A stretch of 64,000 nucleotides of DNA. Source: Xylophilus ampelinus (GTDB lineage Bacteria > Pseudomonadota > Gammaproteobacteria > Burkholderiales > Burkholderiaceae_C). The DNA is taken from positions 1 through 64,000 of the forward strand of contig NZ_QJTC01000001.1 in assembly GCF_003217575.1 (NCBI RefSeq). Reading direction: 5' to 3'. The notes under the pieces were generated by a model. It saw only the letters and a list, made by a program, of their open reading frames with translations. It searched no databases and was not told the origin of the DNA. How positions within the stretch are numbered: position 1 is the first letter of the stretch; every line of letters starts with the position of its first letter. Both the position numbers and the translations under genes were made by a program. Shown here piece by piece: positions 41,413 to 50,458 of the stretch.

Positions 41413-42405
41413 ATGAGCAGCACCCCCTACGACATGGCCGAACTCCAGAAAGAAACGCGCATGGGCGCGATGGGTTCGGAGACACCCGCCCGCGAGATCC
41501 GCCGCATCGGCCTGGCCGATTTCGACCGCCGCAAGGCCGAGATCGCCGACCAGCTCTGGGACGCGTCGGTCGACGTCGGCTTCTTCCAGGTGGCCGACCA
41601 CGGCATCGACCTGGCCGAGATGCGCGCCGCCTTCGCGATGACCGAGCGCTTCTTCGCGCTGCCCGACAGCGTCAAGGCGCAGTATCCGTTGAAGAAGGCG
41701 CTCAACTCGGGCTGGGAAAGCCGCGCCCAGGTGCGGCCCTCCACCGGCACGCCCGATCAGAAGGAGTCCTACCAGATCACCCGGCCGCATATGGACGGCC
41801 TCTGGCCGACCGAGGACGAACTGGCCGGCTTCCGGGCGACGATGCTGGCCTTCGAGGAAAAGAGCTGGGCGGTGGGCATGCGCCTGCTGTCGTGCTTCGC
41901 GCTGAAGCTGGGTTTCGACGAGGCGTTCTTCGCCCGCGCGCACGACCCGTCCCGGCCCAGTTACCAGAGCACCCTGCGGATGCTGCACTACTACGCGATC
42001 CCACCGCAAGAGCAGCGCTCGCCGGGCCTCTGGCGGGCCGGCGCGCACACCGATTTCGACTGCCTGACGCTGCTCTACCAGCGCCAGGGTCAGGGCGGCC
42101 TGCAGGTCTGCCCGGGCAAGGAGATGGACGCGCAGGAGTGGACCTCGATCGCGCCGCAGGAAGACCTGATCACCTGCAACATCGGCGACATGCTGATGCG
42201 CTGGAGCGACGACCGGCTGCCGAGCAACTTCCACCGAGTGCGTGACCCTGCCGCAGGCGAATACAGGGGTCCGCGCTACAGCCTGGCCTTTTTCTGCCAG
42301 GCCAACCGCGACGCGGTGATCGAATCGCCCAGCGGCGAATACCCGCCGATCACGGCCGGCGACTACCTGAACCAGCGGATCGCGGCCAACTTCAAGAAAT
42401 ACTGA
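41413..42405 (+). CDS. 2-oxoglutarate/Fe(II)-dependent dioxygenase (IPNS-like)
   Basis: 330 residues of the isopenicillin N synthase-like family. The N-terminal DIOX_N segment includes VGFFQVADHGIDLAEM. The double-stranded beta-helix core holds iron ligands His212 and Asp214 (HTDFD) and His274 (NFHRV), and Arg288 with Ser290 (RYS) for 2-oxoglutarate. The substrate is not predictable; bacterial relatives act on small molecules such as ethylene precursors, amino acids or secondary metabolites. ATG 41413 is the first plausible start after the repeat-containing spacer. Confidence 0.9.
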   Translation: MSSTPYDMAELQKETRMGAMGSETPAREIRRIGLADFDRRKAEIADQLWDASVDVGFFQVADHGIDLAEMRAAFAMTERFFALPDSVKAQYPLKKALNSGWESRAQVRPSTGTPDQKESYQITRPHMDGLWPTEDELAGFRATMLAFEEKSWAVGMRLLSCFALKLGFDEAFFARAHDPSRPSYQSTLRMLHYYAIPPQEQRSPGLWRAGAHTDFDCLTLLYQRQGQGGLQVCPGKEMDAQEWTSIAPQEDLITCNIGDMLMRWSDDRLPSNFHRVRDPAAGEYRGPRYSLAFFCQANRDAVIESPSGEYPPITAGDYLNQRIAANFKKY

Positions 42406-42426
42406 CGCGCAGGCCGCCCGCCGGGA

Positions 42427-42858
42427 TCAGCCCGGCGGCGGCGGCGCGGGCGCCGTGCCCTGCGGCAGCGTCCGCGCGCTGATTCGAAAGACATGCTGCT
42501 CCGGGTCGGTCAGCACCGCCCGCCACTGGCCGTAGCAGGTCGCGTACGGCATCTTGATCACCCGGCCGCCCAGCGCGCCGACGCGGTCGGCCACGTCGTT
42601 CACCGCCGCGGGCGTGGGCAGCATGATGGTGGCGTAGGCGGTGACCGGTGCGGCGAGCGGGCGGACCGCTGCGCGGTCTTCCAATGCCGGCAGCGCGTAG
42701 GCCGGCTGGGCGTTGAAGCCGAACCGCACGCCTTCGTATTCCAGCGCGCGGTAGATCGGCGAGCGACCCGTCTCGGCCTCCTGCCAGCCCAGCAGCGTTT
42801 GGTAGAAGCGCATCTGGGCCTCCATGTCGCGGCAGAGCAGGTCGAACCGGAGCTTCAT
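42427..42858 (-). CDS. VOC family (glyoxalase/bleomycin-resistance fold) protein
   Basis: 143 residues from MKLRFDLLCRD. One VOC domain of two beta-alpha-beta-beta-beta modules: MRFYQTLLGWQEAE in the first and the C-terminal GQWRAVLTDPEQHVFRIS in the second, similar to the PhnB-like group. Members are metalloenzymes or binding proteins of varied function. A start 10 codons earlier (42888) is possible but adds an unconserved segment. It is convergent with the oxygenase gene. Confidence 0.8.
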   Translation of the reverse strand: MKLRFDLLCRDMEAQMRFYQTLLGWQEAETGRSPIYRALEYEGVRFGFNAQPAYALPALEDRAAVRPLAAPVTAYATIMLPTPAAVNDVADRVGALGGRVIKMPYATCYGQWRAVLTDPEQHVFRISARTLPQGTAPAPPPPG

Positions 42859-42888
42859 GCGGTGGCACCCGCCGTGTGTCGCCTGCAT

Positions 42889-43313
42889 CTACTGGACGAC
42901 GTGCGTCAGGTCGAGCGCGGCGGTCAGGTCGCCCATCGGCCTGCCGCCGTTCTTGACCAGCGCCGCGTCGCGTCGGGCCGGGCCGGGCCGGGCATTGTCT
43001 CCACGCCCCAGCGGCGGGTGATGAAGCGCAGCACGGACGCGGTGTCGTACTGCGTGTGGTCGCCCCCGCCGTGGCGGGCCCGGGGCGGCACGATCAGTGT
43101 GGGGATGCGGATTCCGGGGTCCCAGGCGTCGCCCGCCGGCACGGCCTTGTGGTCCGGGAAGCCGCCGTTGTCCGCGTGGATCACCACTGCGGTCCGGATG
43201 TCCCGCTGCAGCAGGGCGTCGCAGGATGTGGCGTCGCTGCCGTGGCGGGCGGCCGGCAGCACGGTCGCTGCGGTGGCGGTGACGAGGGCAAGAAGGCGAT
43301 GGGAGGATTCCAT
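42889..43313 (-). pseudogene. Remnant of an AcpA/phospholipase C-like acid phosphatase
   Basis: The minus frame 43313-42924 begins with a signal peptide-like MESSHRLLALVTATAATVLP, then jumps directly to the C-terminal part of an AcpA-type phosphoesterase: HADNGGFPDHKAVP, DPGIRIPTLIVPP, DHTQYDTASVLRFITRRWGV. The large catalytic N-terminal domain is missing. Near 42960-43010 the frame shifts, and the expected end GDLTAALDL is found in another frame. It therefore looks like an internally deleted, frameshifted gene. Confidence 0.7.
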
Positions 43314-43327
43314 GGGCGCTTTCTGTC

Positions 43328-43648
43328 ATGAAGATTTTCGGCCAGCCGGAATTCTGGGTGCGCCTCCGTGACAGGCGGATGACGGTCGGCCGTCACCGGA
43401 TAGACGCATCGCAGGCGCAGGCCCGTGCGCCGCGTTTTTTTTGCGCCGTTGCCCATGACCGCCCACGCCCTCCCTCCCGATCGGCCGGCCCGCTCTTCGC
43501 CGCGGCGGGCGCGCCGCCGCGCCTGAAGGACGTCGAGATCGGCGACGTGATCGCCTTCCTCCACGCGCCGACCGACAAGGACCTGCAGCCGGCGGTCGAC
43601 GCCCTGACACGATCGAGCCCGCGCGGTTCGGTCCGACCGCGTCCCTGA
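43328..43648 (+). pseudogene. Possible fragment of a di-haem cytochrome c peroxidase-like gene
   Basis: 106 codons with no intact domain. Only the segment LKDVEIGDVIAFLHAPTDKDLQPAV looks protein-like and resembles the C-terminal tail of cytochrome c peroxidase/MauG proteins; the upstream part is Arg/Pro-rich noise and no CxxCH is present. The assignment is weak. Confidence 0.3.
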
Positions 43649-43681
43649 GACGCGACGGCATGTCCCTGCCGCGGGGGCGGC

Positions 43682-44458
43682 CTACACCTCGAACCAGTCG
43701 GTGCCGGTCAGCGGGTCGGCGATGTCGATCTGCGCCGCCGTGGCCGCCAGGGCGGCGGAGAGGGTGGCGCGGGCCAGGTCTGGCCGGTTGTTGCGCTCGC
43801 TCAGGTGGGCGGCCACCACCCGACGCAAGCCGGCGTGCCGCACGGCGGATGCCACCTCGGCGGCCGCGGCGTTGGCCAGATGGCCATAGCGGCCGCCGAC
43901 CCGGCGCTTCAAAAAGTCCGGATAGCGCGAGAGCGCCAGCAGCTCGGGGTCGTGGTTGCTCTCCAGCATCAGCGCATGGCAGCCTTGGAGCTGCGCCAGC
44001 ACATGGGCGGTGGCGTGGCCCAGGTCGGTCAACAGGCCGAGGTGCGCCGCGCCGTCGGAGCAGCGCAACTGCAGCGGTTCGCGGGCGTCGTGCGGCACGG
44101 TGAACGGCCGCGCCTCGAAGCCCCCCAGGTCGATCGGGGCCATGTCGTACGCCACGTGCAGCAGGCCGTCGAAATCGGGCGCGCCCAGCGCCGCGTGGGT
44201 GCCCTGGCTCATCCACACCGGGACGCGGTTACGCGCCGCGAAGGCATGCACGCAGCCGATGTGGTCCGAATGCTCGTGGGTGATGAACACCGCGCCGATG
44301 TCGGCCGCCGCCAGGCCCGCCAGCCTCAGCCGCTGTTCCAGCTGCCGGATGTTCAGGCCGCAGTCGACCAGCAGGCGAGTGGTGCGGGTGCCGCTGCGGC
44401 CCTCGACCACGGTGGCGTTGCCGGTACTGCCGCTGGCCAGGTTGCGAAATCGAAGAAT
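43682..44458 (-). CDS. Metallo-beta-lactamase fold hydrolase (YycJ/WalJ-like)
   Basis: 258 residues if counted from an ATT at 44458. The segment FRNLASGSTGNATVVEG, the metal motif THEHSDHIG and the later VPHDAREPLQ, LTDLGHAT and ESNHDPELL are typical of the YycJ group of MBL exonuclease-like proteins. Relatives begin with MLRFRNL; here the codon before LRFRNL is ATT, and the nearest upstream in-frame alternative is TTG 44500, without a ribosome site. So the start is unresolved. It follows bamC after a strong hairpin. Confidence 0.88.
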   Translation of the reverse strand: MLRFRNLASGSTGNATVVEGRSGTRTTRLLVDCGLNIRQLEQRLRLAGLAAADIGAVFITHEHSDHIGCVHAFAARNRVPVWMSQGTHAALGAPDFDGLLHVAYDMAPIDLGGFEARPFTVPHDAREPLQLRCSDGAAHLGLLTDLGHATAHVLAQLQGCHALMLESNHDPELLALSRYPDFLKRRVGGRYGHLANAAAAEVASAVRHAGLRRVVAAHLSERNNRPDLARATLSAALAATAAQIDIADPLTGTDWFEV

Positions 44459-44502
44459 GGAGGAGAAGTGGAGCGCGGAACCGGAAAAGGAAGGCCGCAA
44501 TG

Positions 44503-44534
44503 CACGCCGGCCGTCCTGTGGGACGGCCGGTGCT
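44503..44534 (-). terminator. Strong hairpin after bamC
   Basis: GGACGGCCGG arms (44507-44516 and 44521-44532 region) pair around a four-base loop. There is only a weak T-tract downstream on the minus strand, so it may be an imperfect terminator or an mRNA-stabilising hairpin between bamC and the MBL gene. Confidence 0.55.
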
Positions 44535-44568
44535 GTTGAAAACGCTGCGGCCCGGGCGGGCCGCCGGA

Positions 44569-45678
44569 TCACTTCAGGTCGTCGGCGACCACTTGGACGA
44601 TGCGGCCCGCGTCGGCCGAGCGCTCGGGCGCGCCGGCGGTGTTGCGCACCGTCACCGTGCTCTGCTCGCCCTGGCCCTTGACGACGATCCGGTACTTGAC
44701 CGGCGGCGAGGCATCGGGGTTGCGGTTGAAGATCTTGCCGAGGAAGCCCTGGTCCTTCTTGTCGGCATTGGGTGCCACGTAGCGGACGAAGTAAATACCC
44801 TGGCTGCGGTCGCGGTCCTCGACGGTGAAGCCGGTGCGGTCGAGCGTCAGGCCCACCCGGCGCCATGCGCGGTCGAAGTTCTCGTCGATCTGCACCGCCG
44901 GCAGGCCGTCCACGCTGGCGACGCGCGCGGTGTTGCGCACCGTGGGGCCCGACGCGATCATCTGCTTGGAATGCGCCTCGGAGGCGCCGCCCAACTTGAC
45001 CATCAGGCGGCGCAGCAGCTCGGCTTCCAGTTCGGGGTCGGTCGGGCGGGGCTGCCAGACGGTCTGGTCCTTCTGCGCCTTGTCGACATAGACCTCCTGC
45101 ATGCCGCGGTGGCTGATGTAGATCTCGGTCCTGCCGTCGGCGGTGCGCTCCAGGCGGGTGCGGAACTTGTCGCGCTCGCCGGTGGAGTAGGCCGAGTCGA
45201 TCAGCTTGCCCAGGGTGCTGCGGATGATGTCCTGCGGCAGCTTGGCACGGTTCTCGGCCCAGTCGGTCTCGATGATGCCGAGGTTGTTCTGGTCGATCGT
45301 CAGCAGGAAGCCGTTCTCCAGCCAGAAGTCGCGGACCGGGTCCCACAGCTTGTCGGCCGGGCGGTTGACCACCAGCCAGCGGGTGTTGCCGTCGCGCTCG
45401 ATGCGCACGTCGCCCAGGCTCGCGGGCGCGGCACCGGCGGTGCCGGGTGCGGCGGCGGATTGCGCCGCCTGGAAGCCGGCGGCCGAGGCCACGCCGCCGG
45501 TCACCACGTAGCGGGAGTCGCGCGATAGCTGGGTCAGGTCGGGTGGCACCTCCAGGGTGGGTGCGCGGCCGGCGCTCTTGTAGTCGATCTTGTCGGAGTC
45601 GAATACCGAACACGCCGACAGGGCCAAGGCCAGGCCCAGCAGGCCGAAACGGCGGGCGACAGGTGCGATTCGGGTCAC
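44569..45678 (-). CDS. bamC: Outer membrane assembly lipoprotein BamC
   Basis: Lipoprotein of the BAM complex that inserts beta-barrel proteins into the outer membrane. 369 residues from GTG 45678, with AAGGGA 6 bases upstream. Lipobox LALSAC gives lipidated Cys23. The unstructured N-terminal region contains IDYKSAGRAPTLEVPPDLT, the segment that in BamC binds BamD. Two helix-grip domains follow. It is downstream of dapA, the standard dapA-bamC pairing. Confidence 0.92.
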   Translation of the reverse strand: MTRIAPVARRFGLLGLALALSACSVFDSDKIDYKSAGRAPTLEVPPDLTQLSRDSRYVVTGGVASAAGFQAAQSAAAPGTAGAAPASLGDVRIERDGNTRWLVVNRPADKLWDPVRDFWLENGFLLTIDQNNLGIIETDWAENRAKLPQDIIRSTLGKLIDSAYSTGERDKFRTRLERTADGRTEIYISHRGMQEVYVDKAQKDQTVWQPRPTDPELEAELLRRLMVKLGGASEAHSKQMIASGPTVRNTARVASVDGLPAVQIDENFDRAWRRVGLTLDRTGFTVEDRDRSQGIYFVRYVAPNADKKDQGFLGKIFNRNPDASPPVKYRIVVKGQGEQSTVTVRNTAGAPERSADAGRIVQVVADDLK

Positions 45679-45734
45679 GGAAAATCCCTTGCGTTTGAAG
45701 TGAGAGAGACGGGCGGCAGGCGGCGGCGGACCGC

Positions 45735-46631
45735 TCACAGCAGGCCGGCGGCGCGCAGCGCCTGTTCGACGACCGGACCGTTGGAGTCGGCCAGCGGCGT
45801 CATCGGCAGGCGCATCGTGCCGCCGCACAGGCCCATGCGCGCCAGCGCCCATTTGACCGGGATCGGGTTGGCCTCGACGAAGAGGTGCTTGTGCACCGGC
45901 ATCAGCTGCTGCTGGATCTGCATCGCGCGGCGGGCGTCGCCGGCGATGGCGGCCACGCACAGCGCGTGCATCAGACGCGGCGCGACGTTGGCCGTCACGC
46001 TGATGTTGCCCTGGCCGCCGCAGAGCATCAGGGCCGCCGCGGTCGGGTCGTCGCCGGAGTACACGGCGAAACCCTTGGGCACGTCGCGGATCAGCCACTG
46101 CGCCCGCTCGATGTTGCCGGTGGCTTCTTTGATGCCGACGATGCCCGGCACCTGGGCCAGGCGCAGAACCGTGTCGTGCAGCATATCGGCGACGGTGCGG
46201 CCGGGCACGTTGTAGAGGACGGTGGGCAGGTCGCCGACGGCTTCGGCGATGGCCTTGAAATGCCGGTACTGGCCTTCCTGCGTCGGCTTGTTGTAGTAGG
46301 GCACCACCTGCAACTGCGAATCGGCGCCCACGCCCTTGGCGAAGCGGGCCAGCTCGATCGCCTCCTTGGTGGAGTTGGCGCCGCATCCGGCCATGATCGG
46401 CACCCGGCCCGCCGCCTGCTCGACCGACACGCGGATGATCTCGCAGTGCTCCTCGACGTCGACGGTGGGCGATTCGCCGGTGGTCCCCACGACGCCGATG
46501 CAGTCGGTGCCCTCGGCGATGTGCCAGTCGATGAGCTTGCGCAGGGTGGGATAGTCCACGCTGGCATCGTCGTGCATCGGAGTGACGAGGGCCACGATGC
46601 TGCCTGTGAGGGAACCGTTGTGCGAGGTCAT
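45735..46631 (-). CDS. dapA: 4-hydroxy-tetrahydrodipicolinate synthase
   Basis: Condenses pyruvate and aspartate semialdehyde in lysine and meso-diaminopimelate synthesis. 298 residues, TIM barrel. The N-terminus [17 protein letters not shown], the [11 protein letters not shown] loop with the catalytic Thr pair, [10 protein letters not shown] with the proton-relay Tyr, and the Schiff-base Lys in [12 protein letters not shown] are all present. The ATG at 46631 is preferred over a 22-codon longer frame. It is followed by bamC after 56 bases. Confidence 0.97.
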   Translation of the reverse strand: MTSHNGSLTGSIVALVTPMHDDASVDYPTLRKLIDWHIAEGTDCIGVVGTTGESPTVDVEEHCEIIRVSVEQAAGRVPIMAGCGANSTKEAIELARFAKGVGADSQLQVVPYYNKPTQEGQYRHFKAIAEAVGDLPTVLYNVPGRTVADMLHDTVLRLAQVPGIVGIKEATGNIERAQWLIRDVPKGFAVYSGDDPTAAALMLCGGQGNISVTANVAPRLMHALCVAAIAGDARRAMQIQQQLMPVHKHLFVEANPIPVKWALARMGLCGGTMRLPMTPLADSNGPVVEQALRAAGLL

Positions 46632-46885
46632 GTCGGTGGAGGAGGCCGGTCGGTCAAAGCATCGAATTTTAGCCAGTCGGGGGTGGGACGATCGCAAACG
46701 GCCTGCAAAGCCTGTCGCGGGCCGGGCAGGGGGTCTGAGTCAGACGAGCGCGCCGGGTTCCCCGGCCGCATCGGCGGTGGCGGCGCGGCGATGCCCTCGG
46801 TCGGCGGGCGAACGGCGGCGATGCGCTGCATCCAGCGCGGCGTGGATGCCGGCGAGAACCCCGGCCGAGGGCGCGTCGGCGCCGC

Positions 46886-47074
46886 TCAAAAGCATGCCCA
46901 TACCTGGTCGGCCAGCGCGCGCAGGAATTCCGGCTGCAGGTAGAGCATGAACACGCCGGCCAGCAGCACCGCGGCCAGCATGGCGCCGGTGACCCGCACC
47001 GCGATGCGGGCCAGGCCGCGGCCTCCGCGCGGCGCCGTGCCGCGGCGCAGGTCCGGCGGTGCGCCGGCGTTCAT
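46886..47074 (-). CDS. Small membrane protein coupled to the MFS gene
   Basis: 62 residues. A Pro/Arg-rich N-terminus (about 25 residues) is followed by one membrane helix (VTGAMLAAVLLAGVFMLYL) and the tail PEFLRALADQVWACF. Small proteins with this kind of LADQVWACF ending appear to be common in Burkholderiales, but I know of no function. The ATG overlaps the MFS stop (ATGA), so it is translationally coupled and may assist that transporter. Confidence 0.7.
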   Translation of the reverse strand: MNAGAPPDLRRGTAPRGGRGLARIAVRVTGAMLAAVLLAGVFMLYLQPEFLRALADQVWACF

Positions 47075-48297
47075 GCCGTCACCGCGCTGCGCCGCCGGCG
47101 GATCGGCGCCTCGCGCACCGGAAGGTTGATCAGCGCGGCGAAGACGCCGAGCGCGATCGACAGCCACCAGACCACGTCGTAGCTGCCGGTGCGGTCGTAG
47201 AGCAGCCCGCCCAGCCAGACACCCAGGAACGATCCCGCCTGGTGCCCCATGAAGACGAAGCCGCTGAGCATCGACAGGTGCTGGATACCGAAGATCTGCG
47301 CGATCGCCGAGTGGGTGACCGGCACGGTGGAGAGCCACAGCGCCCCCATCACCGCCGAGAAGACGTACACGCTGGCCGGGCTGATCGGCACCAGCAGGAA
47401 CACGGTGATCGCCACCGCGCGGGAGAAGTAGATGAAGGCCAGGATCTTGCGCTTGGCCATCCGCTGCCCCAGCACGCCGGCGGTGTAGGTGCCGAAGATG
47501 TTGAACAGGCCGATCAGCGCCAGCGCGTAGCTGGCCACCTCGGGCGACAGGCCCTTGTCCTTGAGGTAGCTGGGCATGTGCACCCCGATGAAGACCACCT
47601 GGAAGCCGCAGACGAAGTAGCCGGCCGTCAGCAGCTGGAAGCTGGAGTAGCGCAAGGCCTCGGTCAGTGCCTGCAGGATCGTCTGCTCCCGCACCGGCCG
47701 GGCCGCGCCGGTGCCGAAGCCCGGCTCCCGCAGCCCGAAGGCCAGCGGCACCACCAGCAGCGCCGCGGCGGCCAGCACCATCAACGCCTGGTGCCAGCCC
47801 AGCTGGGCGATCAGCCGACCCTCGACCGGCACCATCAGGAACTGGCCGAAAGAGCCCGCCGCCGCGGTGACGCCCATCGCCCAGGAGCGCCGCTCGACCG
47901 GGATCTGCCGCCCCAGGATGCCGTAGATCACCGCGTAGGTGCTGCCGGCCTGCGCCGCGCCGATCAGGATGCCGGCGCTCAGGTTGAACAGCAGCGGCGT
48001 GGGCGACGAGGCCATGCCGGCCAGCCCCGCCGCGTACAGCAGCGAGCCGCCCAGCAGCAACCGAAAGGCGCCGAACCGGTCTGCCGCCATGCCCGCGAAG
48101 ATGCCGAAGATGCCCCACGACAGGTTCTGCACCGCGATCGCGAAGGAGAAGGTCTGCCGCGTCCAGCCCATTTCCTGCGTGATCGGCTGCAGCCACAGGC
48201 CGAAGCCGTGGCGGATGCCCATCGAGAGCGTCACGATGATCGCGCCGCAGAGGAGGACTCGCCGCAGGGGCAGGGAGGCGTGCGGGGCAGGGGGCAT
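47071..48297 (-). CDS. MFS transporter, OFA/monocarboxylate-like
   Basis: 408 residues with 12 membrane helices. IVTLSMGIRHGFGLWLQPIT in helix 1 and WTRQTFSFAIAVQNLSWG in helix 2 place it in the MFS group near oxalate/formate antiporters and YbfB-type carriers. The substrate is unknown. It is divergent from parE and overlaps the small membrane protein gene by four bases. Confidence 0.87.
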   Translation of the reverse strand: MPPAPHASLPLRRVLLCGAIIVTLSMGIRHGFGLWLQPITQEMGWTRQTFSFAIAVQNLSWGIFGIFAGMAADRFGAFRLLLGGSLLYAAGLAGMASSPTPLLFNLSAGILIGAAQAGSTYAVIYGILGRQIPVERRSWAMGVTAAAGSFGQFLMVPVEGRLIAQLGWHQALMVLAAAALLVVPLAFGLREPGFGTGAARPVREQTILQALTEALRYSSFQLLTAGYFVCGFQVVFIGVHMPSYLKDKGLSPEVASYALALIGLFNIFGTYTAGVLGQRMAKRKILAFIYFSRAVAITVFLLVPISPASVYVFSAVMGALWLSTVPVTHSAIAQIFGIQHLSMLSGFVFMGHQAGSFLGVWLGGLLYDRTGSYDVVWWLSIALGVFAALINLPVREAPIRRRRSAVTA

Positions 48298-48481
48298 GGG
48301 GCTGGGGGGGCTGGCACGGTGCCGGAGGTGGGGACGCGAGAGGTGGTGGCGCCGTGCGCCGCGATTGTCCGCCAGAGCGGCGGCCGCGTGTGCCCCGCAG
48401 GACGCATTCGGCACGTCGCCGACAGGGCTGTATCTGTACGGATATCCAGTAGCGTGGGCCTTCTCACTACAATCCGGCCCC

Positions 48482-50458
48482 ATGGCGACTCCCCCCAAGA
48501 CTTCTCCCGCGTATTCCGAAAGCTCGATCCGGGTGCTGAAAGGCCTGGAGCCGGTCAAGCAGCGGCCGGGCATGTACACCCGCACCGACAACCCGTTGCA
48601 CATCGTGCAGGAGGTGATCGACAACGCCGCCGACGAGGCCCTGGCCGGCCACGGCAAGAAGATCAAGGTGACGCTGTTCGCCGACGGCTCCATCGGCATC
48701 GAGGACGACGGCCGAGGCATTCCCTTCGGCATGCACCCGGAAGAAAACGCGCCGGTGATCGAGCTGGTGTTCACCCGGCTGCATGCCGGCGGCAAGTTCG
48801 ACAAGGGTTCGGGCGGCGCCTACAGCTTCTCGGGCGGCCTGCACGGCGTGGGCGTGTCGGTGACCAACGCGCTCTCGACCCGGCTGGAGGCCACCTCGTA
48901 CCGCGAAGGCAAGGCGGCGCGCCTGGTCTTCGGCGGCGGCGACGTGATCGAGGCGTTGGCCACCCGCCAGGCGGGCGAGGGCGACCGCAAGCAGGGCACC
49001 TCGGTGCGCGTCTGGCCCGACGCCGGCTATTTCGAATCGCCGCTGCTGCCGATGGGCGAGCTGACCCATCTGCTGCGCAGCAAGGCGGTGCTGATGCCCG
49101 GCGTGTCGGTCTCGCTGGTCAACGAGAAGACCCGCGAAACCCAGACCTGGCAGTACAAGGGCGGCCTGCGCGACTACCTGGCGCAGACCCTCCATGGCGA
49201 CCCGGTGATCCCGCTCTTCGAAGGCGAGGGCTTCGCCGACCGGTCGCACGAGAGCTTCGCCGAAGGCGAGGGCGCCAGCTGGGCGGTGGCTTTCACCGAG
49301 GACGGCGCGCCGGTGCGCGAAAGCTACGTCAACCTGATTCCGACCAGCGCCGGCGGCACCCACGAAAGCGGCCTGCGCGACGGCCTGTTCACCGCGGTCA
49401 GGAGCTTCATCGAGCTGCATGCGCTGCTGCCCAAGGGCGTGAAGCTCCTGCCCGAAGACGTCTTCGCCCGCGCCAGCTACGTGCTGAGCGCCAAGGTGCT
49501 GGACCCGCAGTTCCAGGGCCAGGTCAAGGAGCGGCTCAATTCCCGCGACGCGGTGCGGCTGGTGTCGTCCTTCGTACGGCCGGCGCTGGAGCTGTGGCTG
49601 CACCAGCATGTCGACTACGGCAAGAAGCTGGCCGAACTCGCCATCAAGGCCGCCCAGGTGCGCCAGAAGGCCGGCCAGAAGGTCGAGAAGCGCAAGGGCT
49701 CGGGCGTGGCGGTGCTGCCCGGCAAGCTGACCGACTGCGAGAGCCGTGACCTGGCCCACAACGAGGTCTTCCTGGTCGAGGGCGACTCCGCCGGCGGCAG
49801 CGCCAAGATGGGCCGCGACAAGGAGAGCCAGGCGATCCTGCCGCTGCGCGGCAAGGTCCTCAACACCTGGGAGGTCGACCGCGACCGGCTCTTCGCCAAC
49901 ACCGAGATCCACGACATCTCGGTCGCGATCGGCGTCGATCCGCACGGCCCGAACGACACGCCCGACCTGTCGGGCCTGCGCTACGGCAAGGTCTGCATCC
50001 TGAGCGATGCCGACGTGGACGGCTCCCACATCCAGGTGCTGCTGCTGACGCTCTTCTTCCGGCATTTCCCCAAGCTGATCGAGACCGGCCATGTCTTCGT
50101 CGCCCGGCCGCCGCTCTACCGGATCGACGCGCCGGCCCGCGGCAAGAAGCCGGCCGCCAAGGTCTACGCGCTCGACGAAGGCGAACTGACCGCCACGCTC
50201 GACAAGCTGCGCAAGGACGGGGTGAAGGAAAACGGCTGGAGCATCAGCCGCTTCAAGGGCCTGGGGGAGATGAACGCCGAGCAGCTGTGGGAGACCACGC
50301 TCAACCCCGACACCCGCCGGCTGCTGCCGGTGCAGCTGGGCGTGATGGACTTCGGCCAGACCGAGCAGCTCATCACCAAGCTGATGGGCAAGGGCGAGGC
50401 CGCAGCCCGCCGCGAGCTGATGGAGCTGCACGGCGACGCGGTGGAGATCGATGTCTAG
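48482..50458 (+). CDS. parE: DNA topoisomerase IV subunit B
   Basis: ATPase subunit of topoisomerase IV, which decatenates daughter chromosomes. 658 residues. ATPase domain: EVIDNAADEALAGHG, IEDDGRGIPFGMHPEE, GLHGVGVSVTNALS. TOPRIM domain: LVEGDSAGGSAKMGRDKESQ, DADVDGSHIQVLLL and RFKGLGEMNAEQLWETT. The length and the pairing with parC favour ParE over GyrB. The 3' end overlaps the next gene by eight bases. Confidence 0.95.
   Translation: MATPPKTSPAYSESSIRVLKGLEPVKQRPGMYTRTDNPLHIVQEVIDNAADEALAGHGKKIKVTLFADGSIGIEDDGRGIPFGMHPEENAPVIELVFTRLHAGGKFDKGSGGAYSFSGGLHGVGVSVTNALSTRLEATSYREGKAARLVFGGGDVIEALATRQAGEGDRKQGTSVRVWPDAGYFESPLLPMGELTHLLRSKAVLMPGVSVSLVNEKTRETQTWQYKGGLRDYLAQTLHGDPVIPLFEGEGFADRSHESFAEGEGASWAVAFTEDGAPVRESYVNLIPTSAGGTHESGLRDGLFTAVRSFIELHALLPKGVKLLPEDVFARASYVLSAKVLDPQFQGQVKERLNSRDAVRLVSSFVRPALELWLHQHVDYGKKLAELAIKAAQVRQKAGQKVEKRKGSGVAVLPGKLTDCESRDLAHNEVFLVEGDSAGGSAKMGRDKESQAILPLRGKVLNTWEVDRDRLFANTEIHDISVAIGVDPHGPNDTPDLSGLRYGKVCILSDADVDGSHIQVLLLTLFFRHFPKLIETGHVFVARPPLYRIDAPARGKKPAAKVYALDEGELTATLDKLRKDGVKENGWSISRFKGLGEMNAEQLWETTLNPDTRRLLPVQLGVMDFGQTEQLITKLMGKGEAAARRELMELHGDAVEIDV

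Noticed and set aside
41157-41423. An 88-codon minus-strand frame in the spacer before the oxygenase gene.
   Set aside because: It reads somewhat protein-like but overlaps the oxygenase start, has no recognisable family and its end lies in the repeat-containing spacer; the evidence is insufficient.
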